Below, in pieces: positions 1-8,560 of a DNA stretch of 33,695 nucleotides. Below the pieces are notes generated by a model, which was not told the DNA's origin, did not search any database, and was given only the letters and a program-made list of their open reading frames with translations. This stretch comes from JBBAFB01 sp041655595 (GTDB lineage: Bacteria > Bacillota > DULZ01), in assembly GCA_041655595.1 (NCBI GenBank), contig JBBAFB010000005.1:1-33695 (forward strand). The letters are read 5' to 3'. The position numbers and the translations under genes are program-made. How positions within the stretch are numbered: the stretch's first letter is position 1; every line of letters starts with the position of its first letter.

Positions 1-2
1 TG

Positions 3-1754
3 CCGGAAGCCGACAGCTTTAATGAATTGGTTTTTACCATAAAACCCGGTGCAGACTACGAATTGATTGAGGAACGGCTAAAGGAAAAACTGCAAAGCCT
101 CGGACTAATCAGTATCTTCCCTCGTTCTCAGCAAGACAGCCATTTTTTGTTAAATATGGAACTAACCGCCTTAACTGCGGTTTCTAAAGCCATCCCCATT
201 ATGTTTTTACTGATTGCCGCCATGATTTTATACATAACTTTGAAACGTTTAATCGAGCAGCAACGGGGGCAAATAGGTATTTTAAAAGCGGAGGGCTACA
301 CTGAAAGGGAAATCTTGGTGCACTACCTTTCTTATGCCTTTATGATAGGCCTGTTGGGAGGAGTTCTGGGGATCGGTTTGGGTTCTTTAGTTTCTTACCC
401 CTTAACATCTTTATACCAAATATTTTTTAATCTGCCCTATTTAACCGGTTCTTTCTCTTTTTCTTTATTAATAAAGGGAATTCTTTTATCTTTAGCCTTC
501 TCCCTTTTTGCCGGTTACCAAGGCTGTAAAAGGGTTTTAAGTCTGGAACCTGCAGAGGCCATGAGGCCTCCCGCTCCGATACAAGGCAAAAAGGTTTTCT
601 TAGAAAAAGCAAGACCAATTTGGAAAGCTTTAACGATACAGGGCAAAATGGCCTTTCGCAATCTCTCCAGAAGTAGGGGCCGAAATTTATTTATTTTTTT
701 AGGGATTATCCTTTGTTTTGCCATCTCCGGCTTTACTACCTCGATTAATGATCTCTTCCAAAGGATGGTCTTTGATCAGTATGAAAAGGTGGAAGTTTAT
801 GATCTTAAAATGACCTTGGCCTCCCCCTTAAGGCAAAAACCCGTGCAAAGGGAGCTGGAATCCTTCACGGGTATTTACCAGGTAGAACCCCTGGCAGAAA
901 TCCCCGCTACCCTAAATAATCAGTGGCATGCAGAGGATCTGATTATCTTGGGAATCCAAAACGGAAGCAGCCTTTATAATATCCTTGATTATCAATATAA
1001 TCAAGTCCCTCTGCCCCGGGAAGGTATCTTATTATCCCAGAGGCTGGCGGATCTGCTTAAAGCTTCCCCCGGGGACTACTTAACCGTGGATAGCCCCTTT
1101 AGTAAAAACTCTGCCAAGCCCGAGATAAGGGTGTCGGGCATTATTCCCCAATATATTGGCGTTAATGCCTATATGGAGCTAGGTGCCTTGCAAAACCTCT
1201 TGCAACAGGCCGAGATAGCCACTTCCTTTTTGATAAAAATTTCTCCCGACAGGGTAGGCCCCCTGCAGGAAAAATATCTGTACAGCGAGCAAATTCTCTC
1301 TATTGATGAAAGGACCCAAAGGCTTAACAATGTAATAGATCTGCTTTCTTCTTTTAGCTACATAATCTATTATTATGTATTAGTAGGGGTAATTCTTGGC
1401 TTTGTGATTATCTACAGTGCCACCAGCATTACCATTGCCGAAAGGCAGAGAGAATTAGCCTCCATGCTGGTATTGGGGATGACACCCAAGGAGGTTTTAT
1501 CCGTGGTAACCATTGAGCAGTGGGTCCTTGCACTGCCTGCTATGTTAATAGGCATACCTACTTCTAAAATAATGATGGCCAGTATTGCACAGACATTGAA
1601 TAATGATTTATTCTCCATGCCCAGCCAAATTTCCACGACGGCTCTTGTTTCATCTTTTTTGGTTACCAGTATATCAATCTTAATTGCTCAAAAAGCAGCC
1701 TCGAAAAAAATTAATAAAATTAAAATGACGGAAGTATTAGGCAGTAGGGAATAA
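3..1754 (+). CDS. ABC transporter permease, FtsX/MacB-type (5' end cut off by window)
   Basis: This is the permease of an export-type ABC system. The frame is open to the window edge, and residues before the first possible TTG at 27 still read as protein, so the true start lies upstream. Counting from that TTG, hydrophobic segments lie at about 55-70, 98-125, 140-165 and 222-240, followed by an extracellular stretch to about 440. A final trio lies at about 445-468, 495-515 and 538-558. This is the two-FtsX-domain arrangement of large 'putative ABC transport system permease' proteins, which usually exceed 750 residues. An adaptor protein follows after 29 bases, so the two are probably co-transcribed; the ATPase should lie just upstream, outside the window. 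The substrate cannot be told. Efflux of a lipid, peptide or drug is the usual family role. Confidence 0.88.
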   Translation, partial: PEADSFNELVFTIKPGADYELIEERLKEKLQSLGLISIFPRSQQDSHFLLNMELTALTAVSKAIPIMFLLIAAMILYITLKRLIEQQRGQIGILKAEGYTEREILVHYLSYAFMIGLLGGVLGIGLGSLVSYPLTSLYQIFFNLPYLTGSFSFSLLIKGILLSLAFSLFAGYQGCKRVLSLEPAEAMRPPAPIQGKKVFLEKARPIWKALTIQGKMAFRNLSRSRGRNLFIFLGIILCFAISGFTTSINDLFQRMVFDQYEKVEVYDLKMTLASPLRQKPVQRELESFTGIYQVEPLAEIPATLNNQWHAEDLIILGIQNGSSLYNILDYQYNQVPLPREGILLSQRLADLLKASPGDYLTVDSPFSKNSAKPEIRVSGIIPQYIGVNAYMELGALQNLLQQAEIATSFLIKISPDRVGPLQEKYLYSEQILSIDERTQRLNNVIDLLSSFSYIIYYYVLVGVILGFVIIYSATSITIAERQRELASMLVLGMTPKEVLSVVTIEQWVLALPAMLIGIPTSKIMMASIAQTLNNDLFSMPSQISTTALVSSFLVTSISILIAQKAASKKINKIKMTEVLGSRE

Positions 1755-1783
1755 AAATTTAACCGTGAAGGGGAGGGATTATT

Positions 1784-3025
1784 TTGCATAACAAGCTAAA
1801 ATGGGCAGGTATTGGTTTGATAGTAGTTTTGCTGGCGACTTTCGGCCTTTATCAGCTGATTTCGGGGGTAAAGACGGATATTTTTCAAGTGAAGTCAGGT
1901 GATTTGTCCACCCTACAGGAGGAGGAAGGTAAAGTTATTCCGGCTAAGGAATTCACCATCTCTAATTCTTATGGAGGGGAAATAATTGAGCTAGCGGTAA
2001 AAGAAGGACAATTAGTCCAAAAGGGAGCCTTGCTCGCCAGTTTAAATACCAAGGAACTTGAATTTCAACTGCGCCAAGTCCAAGCCCAGCTAAAGGCTTT
2101 GAAAGGGGAGGAGGGAATCAGCCACCAGGACCCGCTGCCCTCCCAATTAAAAGGTCAGCAATTAATGGTGGAACAGGCCAAGCAGGATTTAAAGCTGGCG
2201 GAAGATGATCTGTCCAGAGCCCAAAAACTGTATGGGGATGGAGCCATCACTCCCAAAGAGTTAAGTTTGGCTGAAAACTTGGTCAGCTCGGCCGATCTAT
2301 GGCTCAGGCAACAGGAAGAAGCCCTAAAACTGCTTCAAGAAGCCCGTTCCCCTTCTTCTGAATCCCGGCTTCTGTATGGAGGTAGGGAGGAAGCCCTAGT
2401 AGCCCAGGGTGAGTTATTGGAGTACCAAATAGAAAAGGGTAAAATTCTAGCCCCCATCAGCGGTGTAATTGCCAATTTAACTGTAAAAGAAGGAGATTTA
2501 GTAAGCCCTGGCTTGCCTTTAATGCAATTATTTGAACAGGACAAATTTTTAATCGAGAGCTATCTATCCCCTGCTTCCCTTTTTGAAATTACAACCGGGA
2601 TGGAAGTCAAACTGACACAAAACAGAAAAGGGGAGGAATTGATTTTCTCCGGGTTAATAACTGAAATTTCACCCGCTGCAGTGGAAAGAATTTCTCCCCT
2701 AGGATTATTAGAAGAAAAAATCAAGGTTACCATTTTGCCGAAGCCTTCGACAGCTATTAATTTAATTCCGGGCACCCTCTTGGATGTGGGGTTCACCATT
2801 AGCCACAAGGAAAATGTTCTGTTTGTGCCTATTTCTGCTTTGTTTCCCATTGAAGGAGGTCAGGCCCTCTGGTTAGTTGAAAAAGGGAGGGCAAGGCTTA
2901 AACCTGTGGAAACCGGCTTTCAAAATAATCGCTATGCAGTAATTACTGCGGGGCTCAAGGATGGCGATTTAGTCATTACCGACCCCCAACTGGAAAATCT
3001 AAAGGAAGGGATCAGAATTAAATAA
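1784..3025 (+). CDS. HlyD/RND-type efflux adaptor (membrane fusion protein)
   Basis: The start is TTG, placed by GGGAGGG about 6 bases upstream. The 413-residue protein opens with a short basic stretch and one membrane anchor (about residues 8-26). Next come the first half of a lipoyl/biotinyl-like hammerhead (GGEIIELAVKEGQLV), a long coiled-coil hairpin (about 85-205) rich in Gln, Glu and Leu, and the second lipoyl half (APISGVIANLTVKEGDLV). Beta-barrel and membrane-proximal domains end the protein. This is the layout of adaptors that pair with FtsX/MacB permeases. The permease gene ends 29 bases upstream, so the two form one exporter operon. In a Gram-positive cell the adaptor would act on the outer face of the membrane. 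The gene meets the convergent short-chain dehydrogenase gene only 21 bases downstream. Confidence 0.9.
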   Translation: MHNKLKWAGIGLIVVLLATFGLYQLISGVKTDIFQVKSGDLSTLQEEEGKVIPAKEFTISNSYGGEIIELAVKEGQLVQKGALLASLNTKELEFQLRQVQAQLKALKGEEGISHQDPLPSQLKGQQLMVEQAKQDLKLAEDDLSRAQKLYGDGAITPKELSLAENLVSSADLWLRQQEEALKLLQEARSPSSESRLLYGGREEALVAQGELLEYQIEKGKILAPISGVIANLTVKEGDLVSPGLPLMQLFEQDKFLIESYLSPASLFEITTGMEVKLTQNRKGEELIFSGLITEISPAAVERISPLGLLEEKIKVTILPKPSTAINLIPGTLLDVGFTISHKENVLFVPISALFPIEGGQALWLVEKGRARLKPVETGFQNNRYAVITAGLKDGDLVITDPQLENLKEGIRIK

Positions 3026-3046
3026 AACAAAGTTGACGGGGCCCCT

Positions 3047-3859
3047 TTAATCTGTATATAACTTTAAAAGTAATACCTCGATTAACCTAAGGGGTAAAAA
3101 CCGTTTAATAAAGGTCAGCAATTTATATTTCGTTTCTATATGGTATCTAACCTTTAGCTTATCCTTCTCCAGCAAGATGCAGATTCTATCGGCAACTTCC
3201 CGGGGTTGCATGCCGGACAGCTCATCATGTTTCATGGTATTAATGCTTTTCATACTTTTTTGGTAATAAGGGGAAGCTGGGTTTAACCCGGCGGCCTGTA
3301 AGCGGGCGGCGGTAAAACCGGAACGAATATCCCCGGGGTTAATACTGGCTGCCTTAATGCCATACTCACCGCATTCCATTCTAATGGCTTGCATTAACCC
3401 GTCCACAGCCATTTTGCTGGTGCTGTAAAAGCTTTGAAAAGGGATGGTAAACTCAGCGGCCACCGAACTAATGGTTAATATCATCCCCTCATTTTGCTCC
3501 CTCATTAAGGGAAGCACTTGGCGGCACATGCGATGGGTGCCGAAAAAGTTTGTCTCAAATTGTTTTTTTGCTTCCTCTACGGTGGTGTCTTCTACTCCCC
3601 CGCCCATACCAAAGCCCGCACAGTTTATTAAAGCATCCACCCTGCCGGCTTCTGCCTGAACCTGGGAAACAAAGTTTTCCACAGATTGCTGCAGGGTAAT
3701 ATCACAGGGGAGTAAGCGGTAGGGCAGCTTCTCCCAACTGGGATCCAGCTCCATTCCGTAGACTGTTCCATAAACTGCGTAACCACGGTTACTAAGAACC
3801 TCGGCACACTCTTTTCCTACACCGGAGGTTGCTCCGGTAACAATTACCACCTTTTTCAT
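3047..3859 (-). CDS. Short-chain dehydrogenase/reductase (SDR)
   Basis: This 270-residue classical SDR has an N-terminal Rossmann motif TGATSGVG (residues 8-15), INCAG (79-83, the NNAG position), the Ser pair at 131-132 and the catalytic YSTSK (Tyr145, Lys149). SDRs of this size reduce carbonyls or oxidise alcohols with NAD(P)H. The substrate is not readable from the sequence. The ATG start is supported by GGAGGTG just upstream. The gene follows the ATP-NAD-kinase-like gene on the same strand after 51 bases, so it is probably the last gene of the P-protein-like operon, although that gap would also permit its own promoter. Its C-terminus has a basic/hydrophobic tail (LLTFIKRFLPLRLIEVLLLK), which could associate with membrane. 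Confidence 0.88.
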   Translation of the reverse strand: MKKVVIVTGATSGVGKECAEVLSNRGYAVYGTVYGMELDPSWEKLPYRLLPCDITLQQSVENFVSQVQAEAGRVDALINCAGFGMGGGVEDTTVEEAKKQFETNFFGTHRMCRQVLPLMREQNEGMILTISSVAAEFTIPFQSFYSTSKMAVDGLMQAIRMECGEYGIKAASINPGDIRSGFTAARLQAAGLNPASPYYQKSMKSINTMKHDELSGMQPREVADRICILLEKDKLKVRYHIETKYKLLTFIKRFLPLRLIEVLLLKLYTD

Positions 3860-3910
3860 CTCACACCTCCACGATAAAACTAATTAGATTTAATCAATCT
3901 TTAAAATTAG

Positions 3911-5026
3911 TCAGCCGATTACTTTACACATTAAACTTTGGTTCCGGCCCGTTATCGCCGGCAAATAACCCGCTAAAGCCTGATTGACTTCCTCACTACC
4001 GGTATCAACCAGAAAAGGGGAGCCCTTGAGAGAAAATACTTTTTGTTTGGTAACCACAACTATAATATTCTCCCTTCCCACTTGAGCAATGACCCGGTGG
4101 CTGATCTGTTGATTACCTCTGCCAAATAAATATCCCTGTCCCCCTATCACAGTCACTATGATAGCTGCGGGCCTCCCCTTGATGGCCGCTAATAACTGCT
4201 GTTCGTTGACATCTTTAGCTATCAAATCCTGATTAAGAACAATATCAACTCCCAACAGGGTCCCCGAAAAACCCAGTTGATCGGTAATTGCCATGGTTGT
4301 AGTTCCCGGACCTATAATGTAGATCCGATCCTGTTCCATTTTACTGATTACTTCAAAGGCTATTTCTTTCAGAACGGCCCTTTCATCAGATCCTGAGCCT
4401 GCCTTTATGTTCTGGGTATAATTTTGTACATAGGGAATATTGAGATAACCATAAAGTCCCGCTGAAACCCGTCCCTGCCGAAAGGCTTCTTCATCCAAAT
4501 CCATGACTTCCGCCGGCTGTAACCTAGTAGCTTTACCTGTTAGAAAAAGTAGGGCCAACTGACCTGCCCTTCCGGGATCGGTGGCAAAAACTGCTGAATG
4601 CATCTTTACTCCGGTGGGTATTCCCAGGCAGGGAAGCCGGGTGCCCACAGCACTACAAATATCTCGGGCAGTACCGTCTCCCCCGGCAAACAAAAGCAAA
4701 TCCACCTTTAGTGCCAACATTTCCCGAGCAGCGGCGATAGTATCCTCGGCCGAGGTTTCCGGTCCTAAAACAGCTTTAACAGGTAGGACCTCAAAGCCCA
4801 GTTCCTTGGCTACATTTTCACCCATCACTGTCTGCCCGGTAATCAACTGAAGGCGTCCTTTAAGGCTTTCCAAAGAACTGAGGGCCCGGCCGGCTCGCAG
4901 GGAGGACTGAGGGGCGGCCCCCAAAAGACGCGCCCTTTTTAATATTTCGGCACCATCCGTACCTTTTAATCCCACCCTGCCTCCCATGCCTGCTATGGGG
5001 TTAATGATTAATCCCAATTTCTTCAT
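3911..5026 (-). CDS. ATP-NAD kinase family protein, AcoX-like
   Basis: The 371-residue protein begins with LGLIINPIAGMGG, the nucleotide-fold start seen in AcoX-type and polyphosphate/ATP-NAD kinases. It carries the diagnostic GGDGTARD at residues 115-122, then GIPTGVKMHSAVFA at about 136-149. It is longer than housekeeping NadK (about 290 residues) and has an extra C-terminal domain, as AcoX-like proteins do. AcoX is known from acetoin-catabolism clusters, also under sigma-54 control, but its reaction is not settled. Here it lies 47 bases downstream of the STAS-like gene in the same operon. The ATG is supported by GAGGTAA upstream. A true NAD kinase role is possible, but the setting points to a pathway-specific phosphorylation or cofactor role, which is inference. 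Confidence 0.82.
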   Translation of the reverse strand: MKKLGLIINPIAGMGGRVGLKGTDGAEILKRARLLGAAPQSSLRAGRALSSLESLKGRLQLITGQTVMGENVAKELGFEVLPVKAVLGPETSAEDTIAAAREMLALKVDLLLFAGGDGTARDICSAVGTRLPCLGIPTGVKMHSAVFATDPGRAGQLALLFLTGKATRLQPAEVMDLDEEAFRQGRVSAGLYGYLNIPYVQNYTQNIKAGSGSDERAVLKEIAFEVISKMEQDRIYIIGPGTTTMAITDQLGFSGTLLGVDIVLNQDLIAKDVNEQQLLAAIKGRPAAIIVTVIGGQGYLFGRGNQQISHRVIAQVGRENIIVVVTKQKVFSLKGSPFLVDTGSEEVNQALAGYLPAITGRNQSLMCKVIG

Positions 5027-5073
5027 ATCTTTACCTCAGCCCCGTTTCCAACCTACAGCAATTTTTAATTTTG

Positions 5074-5445
5074 CTACTGTGCCTTCAGCCAATTTTCCGC
5101 ATCTTCCCTTTTCAGGAAAAATTCCACCTTGGTTTCTCCGGAATCTGTTACCTTTTCCAGTAAAAATTTAATTACAACACTGGGCACCACAATAGCGGAG
5201 GCTGCCACAAAATCGGAGGGTATCTCGGAGGCTTCCTTCCACATGGCCTGAAAATCCTTGCCCAACATATTGCATTCCTTGTGAACCACGATCAGACTCT
5301 TTTTCATCCCGGGGTTTTCTAAACCCTTGGCGTAGGCCTCCGCTGCCCGAGGAGCAGTTTGTTTACTTAGCTTGCCTATTTCCATCGTGAAGGTATCTCC
5401 TTCAAAACTGTCTGCAAAACCTTGGGTTTTAACTCTTTCATCCAT
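5074..5445 (-). CDS. Small STAS/SpoIIAA-like protein of unknown function
   Basis: This 123-residue protein has no clear signal peptide or membrane segment. Its pattern is an N-terminal strand (DTFTMEIGKLSK), a helix (RAAEAYAKGLEN), a strand (KKSLIVVHKE), then MWKEASE, a second strand (VAASAIVVPS), a helix (VVIKFLLEKV), and a final EVEFF-like strand with EDAENWLKAQ. That order resembles SpoIIAA-like/STAS domain proteins, including the closing 'A-x-x-W-L' helix; I match it by pattern only. Its ATG overlaps the end of the P-protein subunit-2-like gene by 8 bases, which indicates translational coupling and perhaps a physical complex with it. It could be a partner or carrier protein for the P-like enzyme, but it does not look like GcvH, since no lipoyl-lysine loop is visible. 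Confidence 0.7.
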   Translation of the reverse strand: MDERVKTQGFADSFEGDTFTMEIGKLSKQTAPRAAEAYAKGLENPGMKKSLIVVHKECNMLGKDFQAMWKEASEIPSDFVAASAIVVPSVVIKFLLEKVTDSGETKVEFFLKREDAENWLKAQ

Positions 5446-7012
5446 TGTTCTCCGCCTCCGCTCTTTCCTTTAGTTTTTTATACTGCCTATAGGTTACTGC
5501 ACTCCTAGCGGCATCCATCATTGGGGTTTCATCTATTCTACCTATGGGTCCCCGATGGGGGGCCTGCCTGACCTTTTCCGGGTCGGCATAAGCTTCCTTG
5601 GAAATCTGTTTCATGACCGCTGCCCAATAATCAATATCATCCTTAGAATAGGATTCAGTGGGCTCCGGGGTAAAGGGCTCATCCACAATCCAGGGGAAAT
5701 GACTGGTCCAATAACCCTGTAAACCAAAATCCGTCATCCGCCGTTCCACATCCTCAGTACCCACCCCGGTATCCTCAGATAACTTTTGCCAGCTATAACG
5801 AATCTGGTCCAGCCTAATCTCACCCTGGTGGTAGGGTTTAACTATCCCCGGAATCCCCATTAGCTGCTGGTCAAGATAATTATTGTTAATCACAGCCGTC
5901 TCCGCCACTGATTCCAAGCCGGCCCCGCCCAAACTCATGATCCAGGCGTAAGTCCTCAGCACTAATTGGGGGTTACCTAAAAAGCCTTTAACCTTCCCTA
6001 TGCTATGGGGACGGTTATAATCCAAATCATAGCGGTGACCGTCATAAACAACTAGGGGAAGGGGCAAGAATTTCTCCAATTCTTTTGTTACAGCCAAAGC
6101 ACCGGTTGCCGGCCCCAAACTGCCGTGGGGTGCAGAAAAGGTTTTATGCAAATTAAAGTGGCACATATCAAAACCTGCTTCCAAAGCCCTTACCTTCCCC
6201 AACACTCCATTAGCATTGGCCTGGTCATAAAAACACAATCCCCCTGCTTGATGGACGAGGTCAACAATTGCTTTAATACCGGCATTATAAATACCTGTAT
6301 CTTCCGGGTTGGTAATAAGAATGGCCGCAGTGCGCTCGGAAACTGCCTCCCGCAAGGCTTCGATACTGGGAAGGCCATTTTCCTCGGGCATTAAGGTAAT
6401 CACTTCAAATCCCGCCGTAGCCGGTGTAGCGGCATTGCAGGGGTGGGAAAACATGGTGGTAATAATTTCATTTCGCTGCTCCCCCTCACCCCTTGCTGTG
6501 TGATAGGCCCTAACAATGCTGACAGCGGTAAAAACCGCTTGGGAGCCGCTGCCGGGTTGAAATGAAACCCTATCCAAACCTGAAATTTCTTTAATAAATT
6601 CTTCGGTTCGATAAATGATTTCCAATATCCCTTGGAGGGTATCCACATCCTGCAAGGGGTGAAGCTCCGTCAGTTTAGGGGAACGGGCTAAATATTCATT
6701 AATTTTGGGACTGTATTTCATGGTACAGGTGCCCAAGCCAATATCAATATTAACATCCGTACCCAGGGTCATTTGGGAAAGGTGTAAAAAGTGTCTTAAG
6801 ATTTGGGGCTGTGCCAACTGGGGCAAATCCGGAGGCTCCTTACGCAGCATTTCAGCAGGCACCAATGATTCCGCATCCCCGATTGCTTGCCTGATCTCCG
6901 CCTCTGCCCGAGGAACCAGGATTCCCCTTTGGCCCTCACAGGACATTTCCATTAAGAGGGGTTCATCCCATTTATGAGCATGATAGTTTCTAAGTCTTAC
7001 CTCTTTGTCCAT
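5438..7012 (-). CDS. gcvPB: Divergent glycine dehydrogenase (decarboxylating) subunit 2-like PLP enzyme
   Basis: The symbol marks homology, not proven function. The 524-residue protein has the fold-type-I PLP architecture of GcvPB. It contains GTCTMKYSPK (94-103), a HP-x-Q motif (118-121), the pyridoxal-lysine motif HFNLHKTF (Lys290) and an extended C-terminal domain. Several motifs nearly invariant in true P-protein are altered. The LQPAAGAHGE region reads FQPGSGSQAV (151-160), DSAHGTNPAS reads MFSHPCNAATPATA, DGAN reads DQAN, and the glycine-rich GGGGPGSGPVGV after the lysine reads GSLGPATGALAV. The ATG has AGGAGGTG 5 bases upstream and overlaps the subunit-1-like gene by 16 bases. I infer a PLP-dependent decarboxylase or lyase with a substrate other than, or beyond, glycine. 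Ordinary glycine cleavage is the alternative, but no gcvT or gcvH is nearby. Confidence 0.85.
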   Translation of the reverse strand: MDKEVRLRNYHAHKWDEPLLMEMSCEGQRGILVPRAEAEIRQAIGDAESLVPAEMLRKEPPDLPQLAQPQILRHFLHLSQMTLGTDVNIDIGLGTCTMKYSPKINEYLARSPKLTELHPLQDVDTLQGILEIIYRTEEFIKEISGLDRVSFQPGSGSQAVFTAVSIVRAYHTARGEGEQRNEIITTMFSHPCNAATPATAGFEVITLMPEENGLPSIEALREAVSERTAAILITNPEDTGIYNAGIKAIVDLVHQAGGLCFYDQANANGVLGKVRALEAGFDMCHFNLHKTFSAPHGSLGPATGALAVTKELEKFLPLPLVVYDGHRYDLDYNRPHSIGKVKGFLGNPQLVLRTYAWIMSLGGAGLESVAETAVINNNYLDQQLMGIPGIVKPYHQGEIRLDQIRYSWQKLSEDTGVGTEDVERRMTDFGLQGYWTSHFPWIVDEPFTPEPTESYSKDDIDYWAAVMKQISKEAYADPEKVRQAPHRGPIGRIDETPMMDAARSAVTYRQYKKLKERAEAENNG

Positions 7013-8403
7013 CCCGCCACCTCCTTTAGAGCTTCTGATAGTCTATGAATATCTTGAACCGAATGAGTTTCATTAACGGCATAAAGAGCACTTTGCCCCA
7101 ATTGGGGATAATCTTTACTCAAATCATAGCCCCCGAAAATTTTGTACCCTAAAAGGGATTTATTTATCTCGCTGACCTTTTTACCCGTCTGGTCAAAGTT
7201 AACCACAAACTCATTAAAATGGCCGGCACTGAAGGGGATTTGCAGCCCGGGTACGGCAGCCAGCAGTTTTTTTGCATAATGGGATTTTTGCAGGATAGTT
7301 TCCCCGATTTCCCTCATTCCCTCGGGCCCCATTAAAGCCAGGTAAACAGCGTTTACCAAGCCCCATAAACCTGTGGTAGTTCCGATAAACTCTCGGGCAA
7401 ATTCCCGGGCGGCATAGGAGGTGCGTTCGCCCCTAGCTTGCACAAAACCGAAACCGGTGCCCTCCTCTTCTTCCGTAATTGAGATCAAGAGAGTAGGCAG
7501 TTCCCCCACATGTTCATCCACATCCTTCACGGCTATAAAGCCTGTTAGCCCACCGCCCCCATTCATCCGTACGCCTAGGGATTGCCCTTCTCCGCAAACT
7601 ATATCTGCCCCATAGCTCCCGGGGGGTGCTAAAATTCCCAACGAGATAGGGTTAACTCCCACTATAAACAAAGATTCATTGGTATGGGCCAGTTTAGCAA
7701 TTTCCGCCGCTTGTGTCTCAATGGTGCCCAAAAAACCTGGGTTTTCAATGTAGACAGCTGCAACATCCGCTGTTAATTTATTTTTTAAGTCAGCTAGCTC
7801 CAGCAAACCGGTTTTTGGATTATGGGCAATAGTCTCAATCGAAGTAACTTCGGGAGGACAGTAATTGTGCATGTGCAAAAGTTTTTCCCGGCTAATTGCT
7901 TGAGAAACCAAGACCTTGCTGCGATCGGTGATTCTGGCGGCCATACGTAGGGATGTACTGGCGGCGGCCAACCAATCGAAGGTAGGAACCCCAACCACAT
8001 CCATCTCCAACAGTTCGGTAAGCATACTGGCGTACTCAAAAATTACCTGATACTTGCCTAAATCCGAGTAGGTTTCGCCCCCATAGGCAGTTAAAAATTC
8101 GGCTCTGTTCGCTATCTCATCGCAAACGGCGGGGACATAATGCTGCCAGCAGCCCCCACCTAAAAAGCTCAGGTAGTCATCACAGCTGATGTTTTTTTTC
8201 AACAACTCCTCTACATGCCTTTTTAATTCGTATTCCGAAAGTAGGGGCTCGGGAAGCTGAAGCCCGTTTTTAATGCGCAAAGACTCGGGAATAGCGGAAT
8301 AAAGAACCTCAACATCCTCAACCCCAATTTTTGCAAGCATTTGCTCCCTAATTTTCGGAACTGAATTAGGGATATAGGGGTATACGATCTTGTTTTTTTC
8401 CAC
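6997..8403 (-). CDS. gcvPA: Divergent glycine dehydrogenase subunit 1-like protein
   Basis: The start is chosen as GTG at 8403 (468 residues) because GGAGGT lies 6 bases upstream; an open frame continues 10 codons further but has no such site. The start YPYIPNSVPKIREQML and later FLGGGCWQHYVPAV, EFLTAY, PISLG, PGSYGADIVCGEGQSLG and FNEFVVNF align with GcvPA. The key TPYQPEISQG segment is replaced by GGETYSDLGKYQ, NASMYDGATA by VPTFDWLAAAS, and the REQHIRREKATSNICTN segment by a different sequence (RGERTSYAAREFAREFIGTT). Subunit 1 normally shapes the active site together with subunit 2, so these changes occur in matching places of both halves. It is the first gene of the operon, behind the sigma-54 promoter. 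The symbol again marks homology only. Confidence 0.84.
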   Translation of the reverse strand: MEKNKIVYPYIPNSVPKIREQMLAKIGVEDVEVLYSAIPESLRIKNGLQLPEPLLSEYELKRHVEELLKKNISCDDYLSFLGGGCWQHYVPAVCDEIANRAEFLTAYGGETYSDLGKYQVIFEYASMLTELLEMDVVGVPTFDWLAAASTSLRMAARITDRSKVLVSQAISREKLLHMHNYCPPEVTSIETIAHNPKTGLLELADLKNKLTADVAAVYIENPGFLGTIETQAAEIAKLAHTNESLFIVGVNPISLGILAPPGSYGADIVCGEGQSLGVRMNGGGGLTGFIAVKDVDEHVGELPTLLISITEEEEGTGFGFVQARGERTSYAAREFAREFIGTTTGLWGLVNAVYLALMGPEGMREIGETILQKSHYAKKLLAAVPGLQIPFSAGHFNEFVVNFDQTGKKVSEINKSLLGYKIFGGYDLSKDYPQLGQSALYAVNETHSVQDIHRLSEALKEVAGWTKR

Positions 8404-8535
8404 CTCAACACCTCCATTAAATTTTTTACACACCTTTTAAAATTATTGCTTTGGCCAGCCTGCGTTATAAATAGTTATAAACACCTCCCAAAAAACTTCA
8501 TTGTCAAGAAAATAAAATTTGCGCACCACATATTT

Positions 8536-8553
8536 ATGCAAATAGAATGCCAA
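8536..8553 (-). promoter_or_regulatory. Sigma-54 (-24/-12) promoter
   Basis: On the minus strand the sequence TTGGCATTCTATTTGCAT reads as a -24 GG and a -12 GC separated by exactly 10 bases, matching TGGCAY-N5-TTGCW. It lies directly after the regulator gene's terminator and about 130 bases before the GTG of the P-protein-like operon. A gene for a sigma-54 activator stands just upstream, which makes the assignment strong. Transcription should begin near 8526, leaving a leader of about 120 bases. Confidence 0.85.
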
Positions 8554-8560
8554 TTATAAA

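Noticed and set aside
427..724. Minus-strand open frames inside the ABC permease
   Set aside because: They are shadows of a strong coding frame, with no ribosome binding sites.
3026..3046. GC-rich palindrome GGGGCCCC between the convergent adaptor and SDR genes as a terminator
   Set aside because: The stem is short and lacks a proper loop and T run, so it is too weak to annotate.
8404..8433. Longer N-terminus for the subunit-1-like protein (start at 8433)
   Set aside because: The GGAGGT ribosome binding site lies inside this extension and points to the GTG at 8403, where similarity to GcvPA begins.
8404..8526. A glycine riboswitch in the leader of the P-protein-like operon
   Set aside because: No paired aptamer-like conserved core was recognised in the roughly 120-base leader. 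The operon is explained by the sigma-54 promoter instead.
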